A DNA stretch of 64,000 nucleotides from Amycolatopsis vancoresmycina (GCF_000716785.1 NZ_JNYY01000004.1:396052-460051); one strand, 5' to 3'; shown: positions 33,378-42,933, counted from the first letter of the stretch. Notes: generated from the letters alone by a model not told the origin. Program-made: numbers and translations.

Positions 33378-35114
33378 TTACTTCGGGCCGCGAGTCCAGT
33401 TCACCGCCGACCCGAACGGGCCCACCATCGGGGGGCCCGGTGTGACGCCCGAGATGCCCGATCCGATCGCCAGGGTGTCAGCCAATTGGAACAACGGGAG
33501 CACCACGTTCTGGCGCCAAAGTTCAGGCTCAAGAGTGGTGAGCGCCTCGGCGATCGGGGTCGATCCGGACAGCGCCGCGTCGATCGACGGCTGCAGCGCC
33601 GGGTCGCAGAAGCCGGCCGAATTGCCCGGGACGACCGGCTTGGTCTTGTCCACGCCCGCGGTGGTCTGCTCCGGGCGGCAGCCGAAGGTCGAGGCGAGCA
33701 CCGACGCGGTGTCGCCGCCGACGGCCTGCGGGACGACGGCGATGTCGACCCCGACGTTGCCCGCCGAGTCGCCGGTCGGCTGCTGGACCCCGCTGACGAC
33801 CGGCATCGCGAGCAGCCCGCTGAACAGGTCGCGCGGCTGCGGCGCGATCGTGTTGACCTCGATGCCCTGCGCGGTGAGCTCGGCGGCGAGCTCCTTGGCG
33901 ATCGTCGCGTACGGCTCCTGCGTGCCGGGCGAGGCGATGACCAGCGAAAGGGCCTTGCCGTTCTTGCGCCAGGTGCCCGCGGTCTTGGTGTAGCCGGCCG
34001 CCTTCAGGGACTCCTCGGCCTTGGCGACGTCGGGCGCGGTCGGCGGGCCGGGCGGGATGGTCGCCGCGTAGCCCTTCGCCGACGGCGGCGTCACCTGCGC
34101 GTCGGCGTGCAGCGCCGACGACGGGCCGCCGTTGACGCCCTCGGTGATCAGCTTGGCGCGGTCGACCAGCGCGGCGACCCCGGCGCGGACCTGGGTGTCC
34201 TGCAGCGTCGCGCTGACCGGGCGCAGCAGCACGTCGGCGACCAGCGGCCGGGCGACGGTGTGCAGCCGGACCGCGGAGCCGAGCTCGCCGAGCAGCTTGA
34301 GCTCGTCGCCGGTCGTCCTGGCCAGCGCGAACTGGTCGTTGCCGCTGCGCAGCGCGGCCAGCAGGGTGCTCTGGTCCGACCGGCGCAGCACGATCCGGTC
34401 GATCGCCGCGGGCTTCTCCCAGTAGCGCTCGTTGCGCTCGAGGATCACCTCGCCGCGGGCGGTGTCGAGGCTCTTGATCGAGAACGGGCCGGCGACGGCC
34501 GGGAAGTTCGAGGCGAGCGCCCCGCGCCAGCCGTCGGGCGCGTCCTTGAGCAGGTGGGCGGGCAGCAGGTCGGAGAACAGCGTCTGCCAGCCCGGGTACG
34601 GCTTGGCGAAGGTGACCTCGACGCGCTTGCCGCCCTCGCGGGACTGCAGGTCGGTGATCTGCCGGTAGCCGGCGGGCCCGATCACGCCGGGCTGGTCGCG
34701 CAGCTGGGTGCGCAGGTAGTCGAAGTCCTCGGCGGCGATGGGCGCGCCGTCGGACCAGGACGCGTCCGGGCGGATCTCGTAGGCGACCACGAACGGCTGC
34801 TGCGAGATCACCTCGGCGGACTTCATCAGGTTCTTGTCGAGCTGGGTGGTGCCGTCGTCCTTCTGGCGGAACACCGAGGGCAGCAGCAGCTGCGAGAGCG
34901 CCGAGGTCACCTGGGACGAGTCCGCGAGGTTGTGCGGGTTGTACCCGCCGAGCACGTCGTCGACGCCGACGACGATCTGCGACGGCGTCTTGCCGGTGGT
35001 CGACGCCGGCGCGACCGACGACGACACGACCGGTGGCGGCGGGGTGTTCGAGCAGGCGGTGAGCAGCACGGCCGCGAGTGCCAGTACCGGCACCGCCTTG
35101 CGATTCACCCGCAC
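33378..35114 (-). CDS. lpqW: LpqW-like substrate-binding lipoprotein
   Basis: 578 residues; GTG 35114 with GGGAGGA 7 nt upstream. Signal peptide ends Leu-Leu-Thr-Ala-Cys, then a Pro/Ser-rich linker. The body is an SBP_bac_5 fold (Glu-Ile-Arg-Pro-Asp-Ala-Ser-Trp-Ser-Asp-Gly-Ala-Pro), but no permease follows. A homologous lipoprotein, LpqW, sits beside typA in mycobacteria (Rv1166/Rv1165), where it controls the balance of mannosylated glycolipids (PIMs/lipoarabinomannan) rather than transport. The same order here supports the name. Amycolatopsis-type cells also make such lipoglycans. The exact role here is inferred. Confidence 0.75.
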   Translation of the reverse strand: MRVNRKAVPVLALAAVLLTACSNTPPPPVVSSSVAPASTTGKTPSQIVVGVDDVLGGYNPHNLADSSQVTSALSQLLLPSVFRQKDDGTTQLDKNLMKSAEVISQQPFVVAYEIRPDASWSDGAPIAAEDFDYLRTQLRDQPGVIGPAGYRQITDLQSREGGKRVEVTFAKPYPGWQTLFSDLLPAHLLKDAPDGWRGALASNFPAVAGPFSIKSLDTARGEVILERNERYWEKPAAIDRIVLRRSDQSTLLAALRSGNDQFALARTTGDELKLLGELGSAVRLHTVARPLVADVLLRPVSATLQDTQVRAGVAALVDRAKLITEGVNGGPSSALHADAQVTPPSAKGYAATIPPGPPTAPDVAKAEESLKAAGYTKTAGTWRKNGKALSLVIASPGTQEPYATIAKELAAELTAQGIEVNTIAPQPRDLFSGLLAMPVVSGVQQPTGDSAGNVGVDIAVVPQAVGGDTASVLASTFGCRPEQTTAGVDKTKPVVPGNSAGFCDPALQPSIDAALSGSTPIAEALTTLEPELWRQNVVLPLFQLADTLAIGSGISGVTPGPPMVGPFGSAVNWTRGPK

Positions 35115-35361
35115 GCCCCGTTCCTCCCAGAATCCACCGATCGGGTCAGCCATGCTCCCACGACCGCCTTCGCCGCCGGAACCGAGATTCCCACACCCGG
35201 ATCGGCCGGGTCCGCCACCCCGTGGTGCCACTACGGGGAAGGACGCGCGGACCGCCGTCCGGGTTCCCGGACCGTTCCGGAACGGCGGAACGAACACGGG
35301 CCGGACACGAGAAAGGTTCACCTCGGTGGCCGGCACCAGGCGATGATGCCGGCGGAACCCC

Positions 35362-35385
35362 TATAAAGATATAAGGAGAAGAACC
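35362..35385. promoter_or_regulatory. AT-rich patch between typA and lpqW genes
   Basis: The 378-bp gap 35115-35492 contains a striking TATAAAGATATAAGGAG stretch in otherwise GC-rich DNA. On the minus strand it offers TATA-like -10 boxes that could serve lpqW. No gene is evident in the gap apart from an 11-codon frame (35394-35429) with no good ribosome site. Confidence 0.35.
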
Positions 35386-35447
35386 GCGGAATTCGTGACG
35401 ATGGGTTCGGGTCCGGCCGACCCAGCGTAAGGGACCGGGCACGAAAA

Positions 35448-35476
35448 AACCTCCCGGTGCGGCACACCGGGAGGAT
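35448..35476 (-). terminator. Terminator of typA
   Basis: CCTCCCGGTG (35450-35459) pairs with 35465-35474, extended by flanking A/T pairs; six A's at 35444-35449 read as a U-run on the minus strand. It begins about 17 nt after the typA stop. Confidence 0.8.
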
Positions 35477-35492
35477 TTTCCGAACGGGCGGA

Positions 35493-37418
<1,926 letters not shown>

Positions 37419-37551
37419 GCGAGAACTCCTGAACTTCAAGGGTTGGATGGCCGCGCAAGCCGCTCAGGCATCCGTGACCGGCTCTGGTCACACGCGGACC
37501 TCACCCAGGATACCTGCCACCCCGGTGTGAGCGGCCCCACGCCCCCCTGGT

Positions 37552-37567
37552 GGTTAGGCTGACCTAA
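37552..37567 (+). promoter_or_regulatory. Iron box (IdeR/DmdR-type operator)
   Basis: GGTTAGGCTGACCTAA matches the core of the actinobacterial iron box consensus (GGTTAGGCTAACCTAA) at 15 of 16 positions and contains a symmetric TTAGG-CTGA-CCTAA. It lies 44 nt upstream of the small gene at 37612, where a repressor would block transcription in iron-replete cells. Confidence 0.65.
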
Positions 37568-37611
37568 CGTGGAAACCCGGTGAAGGTCGCCGATCCGGAA
37601 GGTGCGTGCGC

Positions 37612-37761
37612 GTGGGCAAGAAGCCGAAGGACCCGCGGAAGGTCGTGCGCAAGCTCATGAAGGCCGGCAAGGTCAAGAAGAAGTGCTGCCGGTCGAAGCC
37701 GCGCTGCAAGAAGTGCCCGGTATTGGCTCTGAAGAAGGCCAAAGAGGACCTGGCGGCCTAG
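37612..37761 (+). CDS. Small Lys/Cys-rich protein, probably iron-regulated
   Basis: 49 residues from GTG 37612. Nearly 40 percent of the chain is Lys or Arg. A Cys-Cys-Arg-Ser-Lys-Pro-Arg-Cys-Lys-Lys-Cys motif could bind metal or nucleic acid. No signal peptide or helix is obvious. Codon positions show the expected high third-position GC, supporting a real gene. The nearly perfect iron box upstream suggests control by an IdeR/DmdR-type repressor. Its stop overlaps the stop of the convergent YciI gene (both use the CTAG at 37758-37761). I believe similar small proteins occur in other actinomycetes, but its function is not known to me. Confidence 0.7.
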   Translation: MGKKPKDPRKVVRKLMKAGKVKKKCCRSKPRCKKCPVLALKKAKEDLAA

Positions 37762-38057
37762 TGCGGTACCGCCTCGTTGAGCAGCCGCAGCTCCGGGGCG
37801 GTCTTGGTCGGCGAGAACTCGATCACCTCGTACTGCGCCAGGTGCTTCACGCAGAAGGGATCGGACGCCAGGATCGCGTCCAGCTTCCCGCGGGCCATCG
37901 GGCGCGTGATGATCACGCCGCCGGTGCGCGGGTTCCGCCGTCCCGACGCCAGGAAGTGGCCGTGCTCGTACTGCTTGTTCAGCCACTCGGCGTGGTCCGG
38001 GAGCGCGTAGTCGATTTCCTCGATCGGTGCGGTGTAGTTCAGTAGGACGACATACAT
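37758..38057 (-). CDS. YciI-like protein
   Basis: 99 residues from ATG 38057 (Tyr-Val-Val-Leu-Leu-Asn-Tyr). The dimeric alpha-beta barrel family is shown by His-x-x-Trp-Leu near residue 30, Phe-Leu-Ala-Ser-Gly-Arg-Arg-Asn-Pro-Arg-Thr-Gly-Gly and Asp-Pro-Phe near 70. Members include dehydrochlorinase-like enzymes, but most are uncharacterised. No Shine-Dalgarno; TACCGT lies 6 nt upstream, suggesting a leaderless mRNA. It is divergent from the trp leader. Confidence 0.85.
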   Translation of the reverse strand: MYVVLLNYTAPIEEIDYALPDHAEWLNKQYEHGHFLASGRRNPRTGGVIITRPMARGKLDAILASDPFCVKHLAQYEVIEFSPTKTAPELRLLNEAVPH

Positions 38058-38091
38058 GGTTAGACGGTAGACCCGCACGCCACTTCGCGCC

Positions 38092-38097
38092 TATGCT
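38092..38097 (+). promoter_or_regulatory. -10 box for the trpS leader transcript
   Basis: TATGCT (TANNNT type), 6 nt before the leader-peptide ATG at 38104, so transcription probably starts at or next to that ATG. A poorly conserved -35 would lie near 38068-38073. Confidence 0.5.
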
Positions 38098-38103
38098 CGC
38101 CGC

Positions 38104-38148
38104 ATGCGCGTGCAGACGTCCTGGTGGCCGCCCTCGGCGGCCGACTAG
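38104..38148 (+). CDS. trpS leader peptide with tandem Trp codons
   Basis: A 14-residue reading frame, Met-Arg-Val-Gln-Thr-Ser-Trp-Trp-Pro-Pro-Ser-Ala-Ala-Asp, ending TAG. It is apparently leaderless. The two adjacent TGG codons (38122-38127) stand immediately before the first attenuator hairpin. This is the expected design for a ribosome that stalls when charged tRNA-Trp is scarce. It is followed by a terminator and then trpS. Confidence 0.85.
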   Translation: MRVQTSWWPPSAAD

Positions 38149-38193
38149 TCCTGCGCTGATCACCAGCGGCCGCCCCGGACGGGCGGCCTTTTT
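38126..38193 (+). promoter_or_regulatory. Tryptophan-responsive transcription attenuator of trpS
   Basis: Four complementary segments: 1 GGCCGCC (38126-38132), 2 GGCGGCC (38136-38142), 3 GGCCGCCC (38168-38175), 4 GGGCGGCC (38181-38188) followed by TTTTT (38189-38193). Segments 3:4 form an intrinsic terminator. Segments 2:3 pair equally well as antiterminator. 1:2 protects the terminator. A ribosome stalled on the Trp codons covers segment 1, freeing 2 to pair with 3 and letting trpS be transcribed. Confidence 0.85.
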
Positions 38194-38235
38194 CGTGCCT
38201 TCTCCGGGGTGGCCCCACCTCGGGAGGAAGACACG

Positions 38236-39201
38236 ATGAGCAAGCTGTCCGGCATCACCCCGTCCGGCCACGTCCACCTGGGCAACTACCTCGGGGCGGT
38301 CCGCCGCTGGGCGCGTGAGGGCGGCGCGGACGACCTGTACTTCGTCGCCGACCTGCACGGCATGACGACCCCGCACAACCCGGCGAAACTCCGGTCACTG
38401 GCCCGCGAGCAGCTGGCCGTGCTGATCGCCGCCGGCATCGATCCCGAGCGGGTGTTCGTCCAGTCCGACCTGGCCCGCGAGCTGGGCGCGCTGACCTGGG
38501 TCCTGGAGTGCACCTGCAACTACGGCGAGGCCGCGCGGATGATCCAGTTCAAGGAGAAATCGAAAGGCCAGGCCGGGGTACGGCTGTCTCTGCTGACGTA
38601 CCCGGCGCTGATGGCCGCGGACATCCTGCTGCAGGGCGCGGACGAGGTGCCGGTCGGCGAGGACCAGCGTCAGCACGTCGAGCTGACGCGGACGCTGGCC
38701 AAGCGCTTCAACGGCACGTGCGGCGAGGTGTTCACCGTGCCGCACGCGGTGCTGCCGCCGGCCGGCGCGCGGGTGAAGGACCTGGCCGACCCGACGCGCA
38801 AGATGTCGAAGTCGGCGCGGGACGCGGTGGGCGTGGTGTTCGCGCTCGACGAGCCCGACCAGATCCGCCGCAAGATCCGCCGCGCGGTCACCGACGGCGG
38901 CTCGGTGCCGGTCCACGCCCCGGAGACCCGGCCGGGGATGGCGAACCTGCTGGAGATCCTGGCCGCGTGCCGGGGCGGGTCGCCTGCCGAGCTCGCCGAC
39001 GAGTTCACCTCGTATGGAGCGGTGAAGGACGCTGTCGCCGACGCGGTGGTCGAGGAGCTGCGGCCGGTGCGCTCGCAGGCGTTGGCGCTCCTCGACGACG
39101 TCGCGGAGCTGGACCGGGTCCGCAAGGCGGGTGCCGAGCGGGCTCGCGAGCGCGGTTCCCACCGCCTTGACGCCGCCCTCCGGATGATCGGGGCTAACTG
39201 A
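38236..39201 (+). CDS. trpS: Tryptophanyl-tRNA synthetase
   Basis: 321 residues; ATG 38236 with GGGAGGA upstream. It charges tRNA-Trp. Class I motifs: Ser-Gly-His-Val-His-Leu-Gly-Asn-Tyr near residue 10 (HIGH-like) and Lys-Met-Ser-Lys-Ser near 195, plus the Gly-Glu-Asp-Gln-Arg-Gln-His binding segment. Control by the leader-peptide attenuator indicates that expression rises when tryptophan or charged tRNA is limiting. Streptomyces coelicolor has an inducible, indolmycin-resistant TrpRS gene regulated by such attenuation. Whether this is the housekeeping or an auxiliary resistant enzyme cannot be told from the window. Confidence 0.96.
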   Translation: MSKLSGITPSGHVHLGNYLGAVRRWAREGGADDLYFVADLHGMTTPHNPAKLRSLAREQLAVLIAAGIDPERVFVQSDLARELGALTWVLECTCNYGEAARMIQFKEKSKGQAGVRLSLLTYPALMAADILLQGADEVPVGEDQRQHVELTRTLAKRFNGTCGEVFTVPHAVLPPAGARVKDLADPTRKMSKSARDAVGVVFALDEPDQIRRKIRRAVTDGGSVPVHAPETRPGMANLLEILAACRGGSPAELADEFTSYGAVKDAVADAVVEELRPVRSQALALLDDVAELDRVRKAGAERARERGSHRLDAALRMIGAN

Positions 39202-39583
39202 GCAGCGCGCGGAAGGCGGGGAGCAGGATCCGGTCCGCGGGCAGCCAGTCGACGTCGTCGAGGTCGTCGGGCCCGAGCCACTGCACGGCTCGGTGCTCGA
39301 CGGCCCGCGGCTCCTCGCCGGGTGAGACGAGCGTGGCGGCGTAGATGCGCAGGACCTTTCCGCCCGGCAGGGGGACGTCCTCCCCGACGCGGCCGCCGAC
39401 CTCGATGACGACGTCGAGTTCCTCGCTGCACTCGCGGGCCAGCGCGAAGGCTTCGGACTCCCCCTCTTCGACGCGGCCACCGGGCAGTTCCCACTGCCCC
39501 GCGTGCTTCGGCGGCCAGGCGCGCTGCTGGGCCAGCAGCTTGCCGTCCCGCACCAGGGCGGCTCCCACGATCACAGCGTTCAC
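39194..39583 (-). CDS. NUDIX hydrolase (MutT-like)
   Basis: 129 residues; GTG 39583. The Nudix box is complete: Gly-Gly-Arg-Val-Glu-Glu-Gly-Glu-Ser-x6-Arg-Glu-Cys-Ser-Glu-Glu-Leu (about 35-57). A Gln-Trp-Glu-Leu-Pro-Gly-Gly lead-in and a Trp-Leu-Gly-Pro-Asp-Asp-Leu tail are typical of MutT-type 8-oxo-dGTP or related pyrophosphohydrolases. The gene is convergent with trpS and overlaps its 3' end by 8 bp. Substrate not determinable. Confidence 0.92.
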   Translation of the reverse strand: MNAVIVGAALVRDGKLLAQQRAWPPKHAGQWELPGGRVEEGESEAFALARECSEELDVVIEVGGRVGEDVPLPGGKVLRIYAATLVSPGEEPRAVEHRAVQWLGPDDLDDVDWLPADRILLPAFRALLS

Positions 39584-39618
39584 AGTCCCGGAACTTACCC
39601 GGAAGCCCCACCCGACCG

Positions 39619-39664
39619 GTCGTGAGTGGCAAGGCGCGTTCTAACTCGCCTTGCCACTCACGAC
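39619..39664. terminator. 18-bp perfect hairpin spanning the histidine-kinase stop codon
   Basis: Arms 39619-39636 and 39647-39664, 10-nt loop. The kinase stop codon (39658-39660) lies inside the right arm, so the element is both coding end and likely terminator. It lies between the kinase and Nudix genes, both leftward. Confidence 0.65.
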
Positions 39665-40974
39665 CCGGTGCCAGCCGCGCGCCAGACGACCACGAACCGG
39701 GCGCCGCCGTCCGGGGAGTCGGTCACCTGGACCCGGCCGCCGCGGCGGCGGACCGTCTCCGCCACCATCGCCAGGCCCAGGCCCGTGCCGCCGGACGAGC
39801 GCGCCCGGTCGTCCGCGATCCGGTAGAACCGGTCGAACACCTTCTCCCGGTGCTCCGGGGCGATTCCCGGGCCGTCGTCGTCGACCACCACCCGGACCGA
39901 CGACCGCGAAGCCAGCACCGACACCACGATCTGCCCGCGCGCGTAGCGGCACGCGTTGCGCAGCAGGTTGTCCAGCACCAGCTCCACCTCGGCGTGCGCC
40001 GAGGACGCCCACGCCTGCGCGACCGCCGTGCTCACCCGGGTCTCCGGCGCCCCGGCCGGGAGCCGGGCCACCGCCGAACGCACCTCGCTCACCAGCTCGA
40101 CCGGCGAAGCGGGCGGCACCTCCCCCGCGTCCGAGCGGGCCAGTGACAGCAGCCCGTCGAGCAGCGACGACAGCCGCTCGGCCTCCGTCAGGATGTCCGA
40201 CAGCGTCTCCTGCGCCAGCTCCGGATCCGGGTTGGTCACCGCCACCTCGGCCTGCACCCGGATCGACGCGACCGGCGACCGCAGCTCGTGCGCCGCGTCG
40301 CCGGTGAAGCGCCGGAGCCGTTCGGCCGCCTGCTCCTGCCGCTCCAGCAGCGCGTTGAACTCCTCCGCCAGGGCCCGCAGCTCGTCGTGGGAGTCCGGCA
40401 GCGCCAGCCGGGCCCCCGGCGGCAGCGACCGCACCGAGCCCCGCATGCGCGCGACCGGCCGCAGCGACAGCCGCACCACCAGCCACGTCGCGAAGCCCGC
40501 CACCAGCGCGCCGACCGAGGCGACGACCACCAGCCACACCCCGCCGTAGTGCACCGCGGCCGCGAACCCGACCAGGCCGGCGCCGGCCACGACCAGGCGT
40601 TGCGACCCGTCCGGCGCGGTCACGACCGTGCCCAGGTAGCGCGCCCCGTCGCGCTGGACCGGCTGGCCCGCCTTGAGCGCCGAGACGTCCGGCGGCGCCA
40701 GCCCGGCCGGGGTGCCGCCGTCCACCGGCGTGCCCGCGGTGTCCAGCACCCGCAGCGTCACCGGGGCCGCGCCGGACAGCGGACGGCCGGCGCTCACCTC
40801 GGCGCCCGCCGGGCCGAGCGCGGCGGACAGCTCGCGGTCGACCGAGCCGATGAGCAGCGGCGAAAGGTTCGCCGCGGCCAGTGCCGCCAGCCCGAGCAGG
40901 CAGGCCAGGGTGATCGTCGCGGCCAGCACGGTGATCCGGGCCTGCAGGGACCGGCCCCGCCACCAGGACGTCAC
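39658..40974 (-). CDS. Sensor histidine kinase
   Basis: 438 residues from GTG 40974, overlapping the response-regulator stop by 4 nt (GTGA). Two membrane helices (about 15-37 and 140-165) flank an extracytoplasmic sensor of about 100 residues. Then come HAMP, the H-box Phe-Thr-Gly-Asp-Ala-Ala-His-Glu-Leu-Arg-Ser-Pro (phospho-His), N-box Leu-Asp-Asn-Leu-Leu-Arg-Asn-Ala and G-boxes Asp-Asp-Gly-Pro-Gly-Ile and Gly-Gly-Thr-Gly-Leu-Gly-Leu. It phosphorylates the regulator encoded upstream. The signal is unknown; cell-envelope stress is suggested by the divergent LolA-like/ABC genes. Confidence 0.93.
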   Translation of the reverse strand: MTSWWRGRSLQARITVLAATITLACLLGLAALAAANLSPLLIGSVDRELSAALGPAGAEVSAGRPLSGAAPVTLRVLDTAGTPVDGGTPAGLAPPDVSALKAGQPVQRDGARYLGTVVTAPDGSQRLVVAGAGLVGFAAAVHYGGVWLVVVASVGALVAGFATWLVVRLSLRPVARMRGSVRSLPPGARLALPDSHDELRALAEEFNALLERQEQAAERLRRFTGDAAHELRSPVASIRVQAEVAVTNPDPELAQETLSDILTEAERLSSLLDGLLSLARSDAGEVPPASPVELVSEVRSAVARLPAGAPETRVSTAVAQAWASSAHAEVELVLDNLLRNACRYARGQIVVSVLASRSSVRVVVDDDGPGIAPEHREKVFDRFYRIADDRARSSGGTGLGLAMVAETVRRRGGRVQVTDSPDGGARFVVVWRAAGTGS

Positions 40975-41687
40975 GGGGTGATGACCTCGTCGAGCTGCGC
41001 ATCGGAGGCCAGGTAGCCGTGCCCGCGCACGGTCCGCAGCAACGCGCCCGCGCCGACCGCGTCCAGCTTGCGCCGCACGTACCCGACGTAGACCTCGACG
41101 AGGTTGCGCGTCACGGCCTGCTCCTCGCCCCAGACCGCGCGCAGCAGCTCGTCCTTCGTCACGACCGTGCCCGCCCGCCCGACGAGCACCTCGAGCAGCG
41201 CGAACTCCCGCGGGCTCAGCCCGACCTCCTCGCCGTTCCAGTGCACCTGCCGCAGCCCGCGGTCGACGGCCAGCGCGCCGAGCCGCAGCGTCCCGCGGCC
41301 CGCCTCCGGCCCCGCCCGGCGCAGCACCGCGCGGACCTGCGCGACCAGCACCACGAAGGAGAACGGCTTGACGAGGTAGCCGTCGGCGCCGAGGTCCAGG
41401 CCGTCGGCCTGGTCGACCTCGCCGTCCTTGGCCGAGACGAGCAGCACCGGCGTGGTGACGCCGTCCTTGCGCAGCCGCTCCAGCACGCGGTAGCCGGACA
41501 GGCCCGGCAGCATGATGTCGAGCAGCACGACGTCGAACGAACCGGTGCCCGCCAGCTGCAGCCCGGTGGGGCCGTCCGCGGCGGTGACCACGTCCATCCC
41601 CTCCGCGCGCAGCCCGCGCTGCAGCGCCTTCCGCACGCCCGGTTCGTCGTCGACCACCAGCACCCGAGGTTTCACGAGACTCATCAT
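40971..41687 (-). CDS. OmpR/PhoB-family response regulator
   Basis: 238 residues from ATG 41687 (ATG 41684 equally possible). Receiver domain with Val-Val-Asp-Asp-Glu, phospho-acceptor in Val-Val-Leu-Leu-Asp-Ile-Met-Leu-Pro-Gly (Asp about 54), Val-Ser-Ala-Lys and Lys-Pro-Phe. Winged-helix DNA-binding domain from about 140 (Leu-Ser-Pro-Arg-Glu-Phe-Ala-Leu-Leu, Arg-Gly-His-Gly-Tyr). Partner of the downstream kinase. Direct repeats TCTCAGC in the intergenic region to the divergent LolA-like gene are plausible binding sites. Confidence 0.94.
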   Translation of the reverse strand: MMSLVKPRVLVVDDEPGVRKALQRGLRAEGMDVVTAADGPTGLQLAGTGSFDVVLLDIMLPGLSGYRVLERLRKDGVTTPVLLVSAKDGEVDQADGLDLGADGYLVKPFSFVVLVAQVRAVLRRAGPEAGRGTLRLGALAVDRGLRQVHWNGEEVGLSPREFALLEVLVGRAGTVVTKDELLRAVWGEEQAVTRNLVEVYVGYVRRKLDAVGAGALLRTVRGHGYLASDAQLDEVITP

Positions 41688-41715
41688 GGCCGGTTTTCGC
41701 AGGTCGCGTGGGCGT

Positions 41716-41765
41716 TCTCAGCGCGATCTCAGCCTGGGAGGGAGAACCTTCAGTGGTATCTCAGC
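41716..41765 (+). promoter_or_regulatory. Direct repeats likely bound by the response regulator
   Basis: TCTCAGC occurs at 41716-41722, 41727-41733 and 41759-41765. The first two are exactly 11 bp apart and the third is 32 bp further on, close to three helical turns. OmpR-family regulators bind such same-strand repeats. The site sits between the regulator gene and the LolA-like gene, and could control either. Confidence 0.5.
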
Positions 41766-41835
41766 CTCGAGAGGGAAGCGTCGTGGCCAGGGAGCCGGGC
41801 ACACTCGAGCCCGGGAACACCACAGGGAGAGACGC

Positions 41836-42933
41836 ATGAAACCGAAGACGAAGGGCATCACCGCCGCGATCGTCGGCACGGCGCTCGGCGCCGGCGGGCT
41901 CGCGTTCGTCGCGATGCCGGCCAGTGCCGACGACAAGCCCGCGCTGCCGCAGGTGAGCGCCGAGGACCTGGTGCAGTCGGTGGTCAAGGCGAAGCCGGGG
42001 GCGTTCGACGGGACGGTGAAGGTCAGCAACGACCTGGGCCTGCCCGCGGTGGGGAACGCGGTGCCGGGGGCGTCGGCGCTGAACATCGACTCGGCGCACA
42101 TCTTCAGCGACGGCGCCGGCAAGAGCCGCCTCGCCGTCACGCAGGGGGCCAGCCAGGAGACCGTGGTCCACGACGGCACGACCGTCTGGGACTACAGCTC
42201 CAAGACGAACACCGCGACGAAGGTGACCATCCCGGCCGACGTCGCCAAGCAGAAGGGCGCGGGCAGCGAGAAGACGCCCGACCCGCTGACCGCGTCGACC
42301 GAGCTGCTCGCGAAGGTTCGCGAGAGCAGCACGGTGTCGGTCGACGGCACCGCGACGGTCGCCGACCGGCCGGCCTACGAGCTGGTGCTGACGCCGAAGC
42401 CGACCGAGCGGACGCTGCTGCGCGAGATCCGCGTCGCCGTCGACTCGCAGACGCGGATGCCGCTGCGGGTGTCGGTGCTGAGCAACGGCACCGCGACCCC
42501 GGCACTGCAGGTCGCGTTCACCGAGATCGAGTTCACCCAGCAGCCGGCCGACCTCTTCACCTTCACCCCGCCGAAGGGCGCCAAGGTGCAGGAGAAGACG
42601 CCGACGATCGACCAGGCGGACAAGGACCGGGCCGAGCAGGCCAAGCAGGACACGAAGCTCGTCGGCGACGGCTGGGACACCGTCGTCACCGGCAAGGTCC
42701 CGGCGGACGCGCTGAACGCGGCGCCGAAGCAGTCCGGCCGCGAAGGCCGTGAGGGCCGCAACGCCGACCCGAAGGCGCTGCTCGAGCGGTTCGCCAAGAA
42801 GGTCAGCGGCACGTGGGGCAGCGGCTACCTCGTCACCACGAAGGTCGGCACCGCGGTGCTGACCGACGACGGCCGCTTCGCCGCCGGTGCGGTGCCGGAG
42901 CAGGTCCTGTACGAAGCGCTGGGTCAGAAGTGA
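41836..42933 (+). CDS. Exported LolA/RseB-like (DUF2092-type) protein
   Basis: 365 residues; ATG 41836 with AGGGAGA 5 nt upstream. A signal peptide (Lys-Pro-Lys-Thr-Lys, hydrophobic stretch, Ala-Ser-Ala) is followed by a beta-rich domain with Gly-Thr-Thr-Val-Trp-Asp-Tyr-Ser-Ser-Lys-Thr-Asn-Thr-Ala-Thr and Thr-Glu-Ile-Glu-Phe-Thr-Gln-Gln-Pro, typical of the LolA/RseB/DUF2092 lipid-binding half-barrel family. The C-terminal part ends in a Gly-Arg-Phe-Ala-Ala-Gly-Ala-Val-Pro segment. Its stop overlaps the ABC ATPase start (GTGA). It probably senses or binds lipid outside the membrane. Divergent from the two-component system. Confidence 0.8.
   Translation: MKPKTKGITAAIVGTALGAGGLAFVAMPASADDKPALPQVSAEDLVQSVVKAKPGAFDGTVKVSNDLGLPAVGNAVPGASALNIDSAHIFSDGAGKSRLAVTQGASQETVVHDGTTVWDYSSKTNTATKVTIPADVAKQKGAGSEKTPDPLTASTELLAKVRESSTVSVDGTATVADRPAYELVLTPKPTERTLLREIRVAVDSQTRMPLRVSVLSNGTATPALQVAFTEIEFTQQPADLFTFTPPKGAKVQEKTPTIDQADKDRAEQAKQDTKLVGDGWDTVVTGKVPADALNAAPKQSGREGREGRNADPKALLERFAKKVSGTWGSGYLVTTKVGTAVLTDDGRFAAGAVPEQVLYEALGQK

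Noticed and set aside
35394..35429. 11-codon frame downstream of an AGGAG in the typA-lpqW gap
   Set aside because: The spacing from AGGAG to GTG is too long (about 16 nt) and there is no regulatory structure following it.
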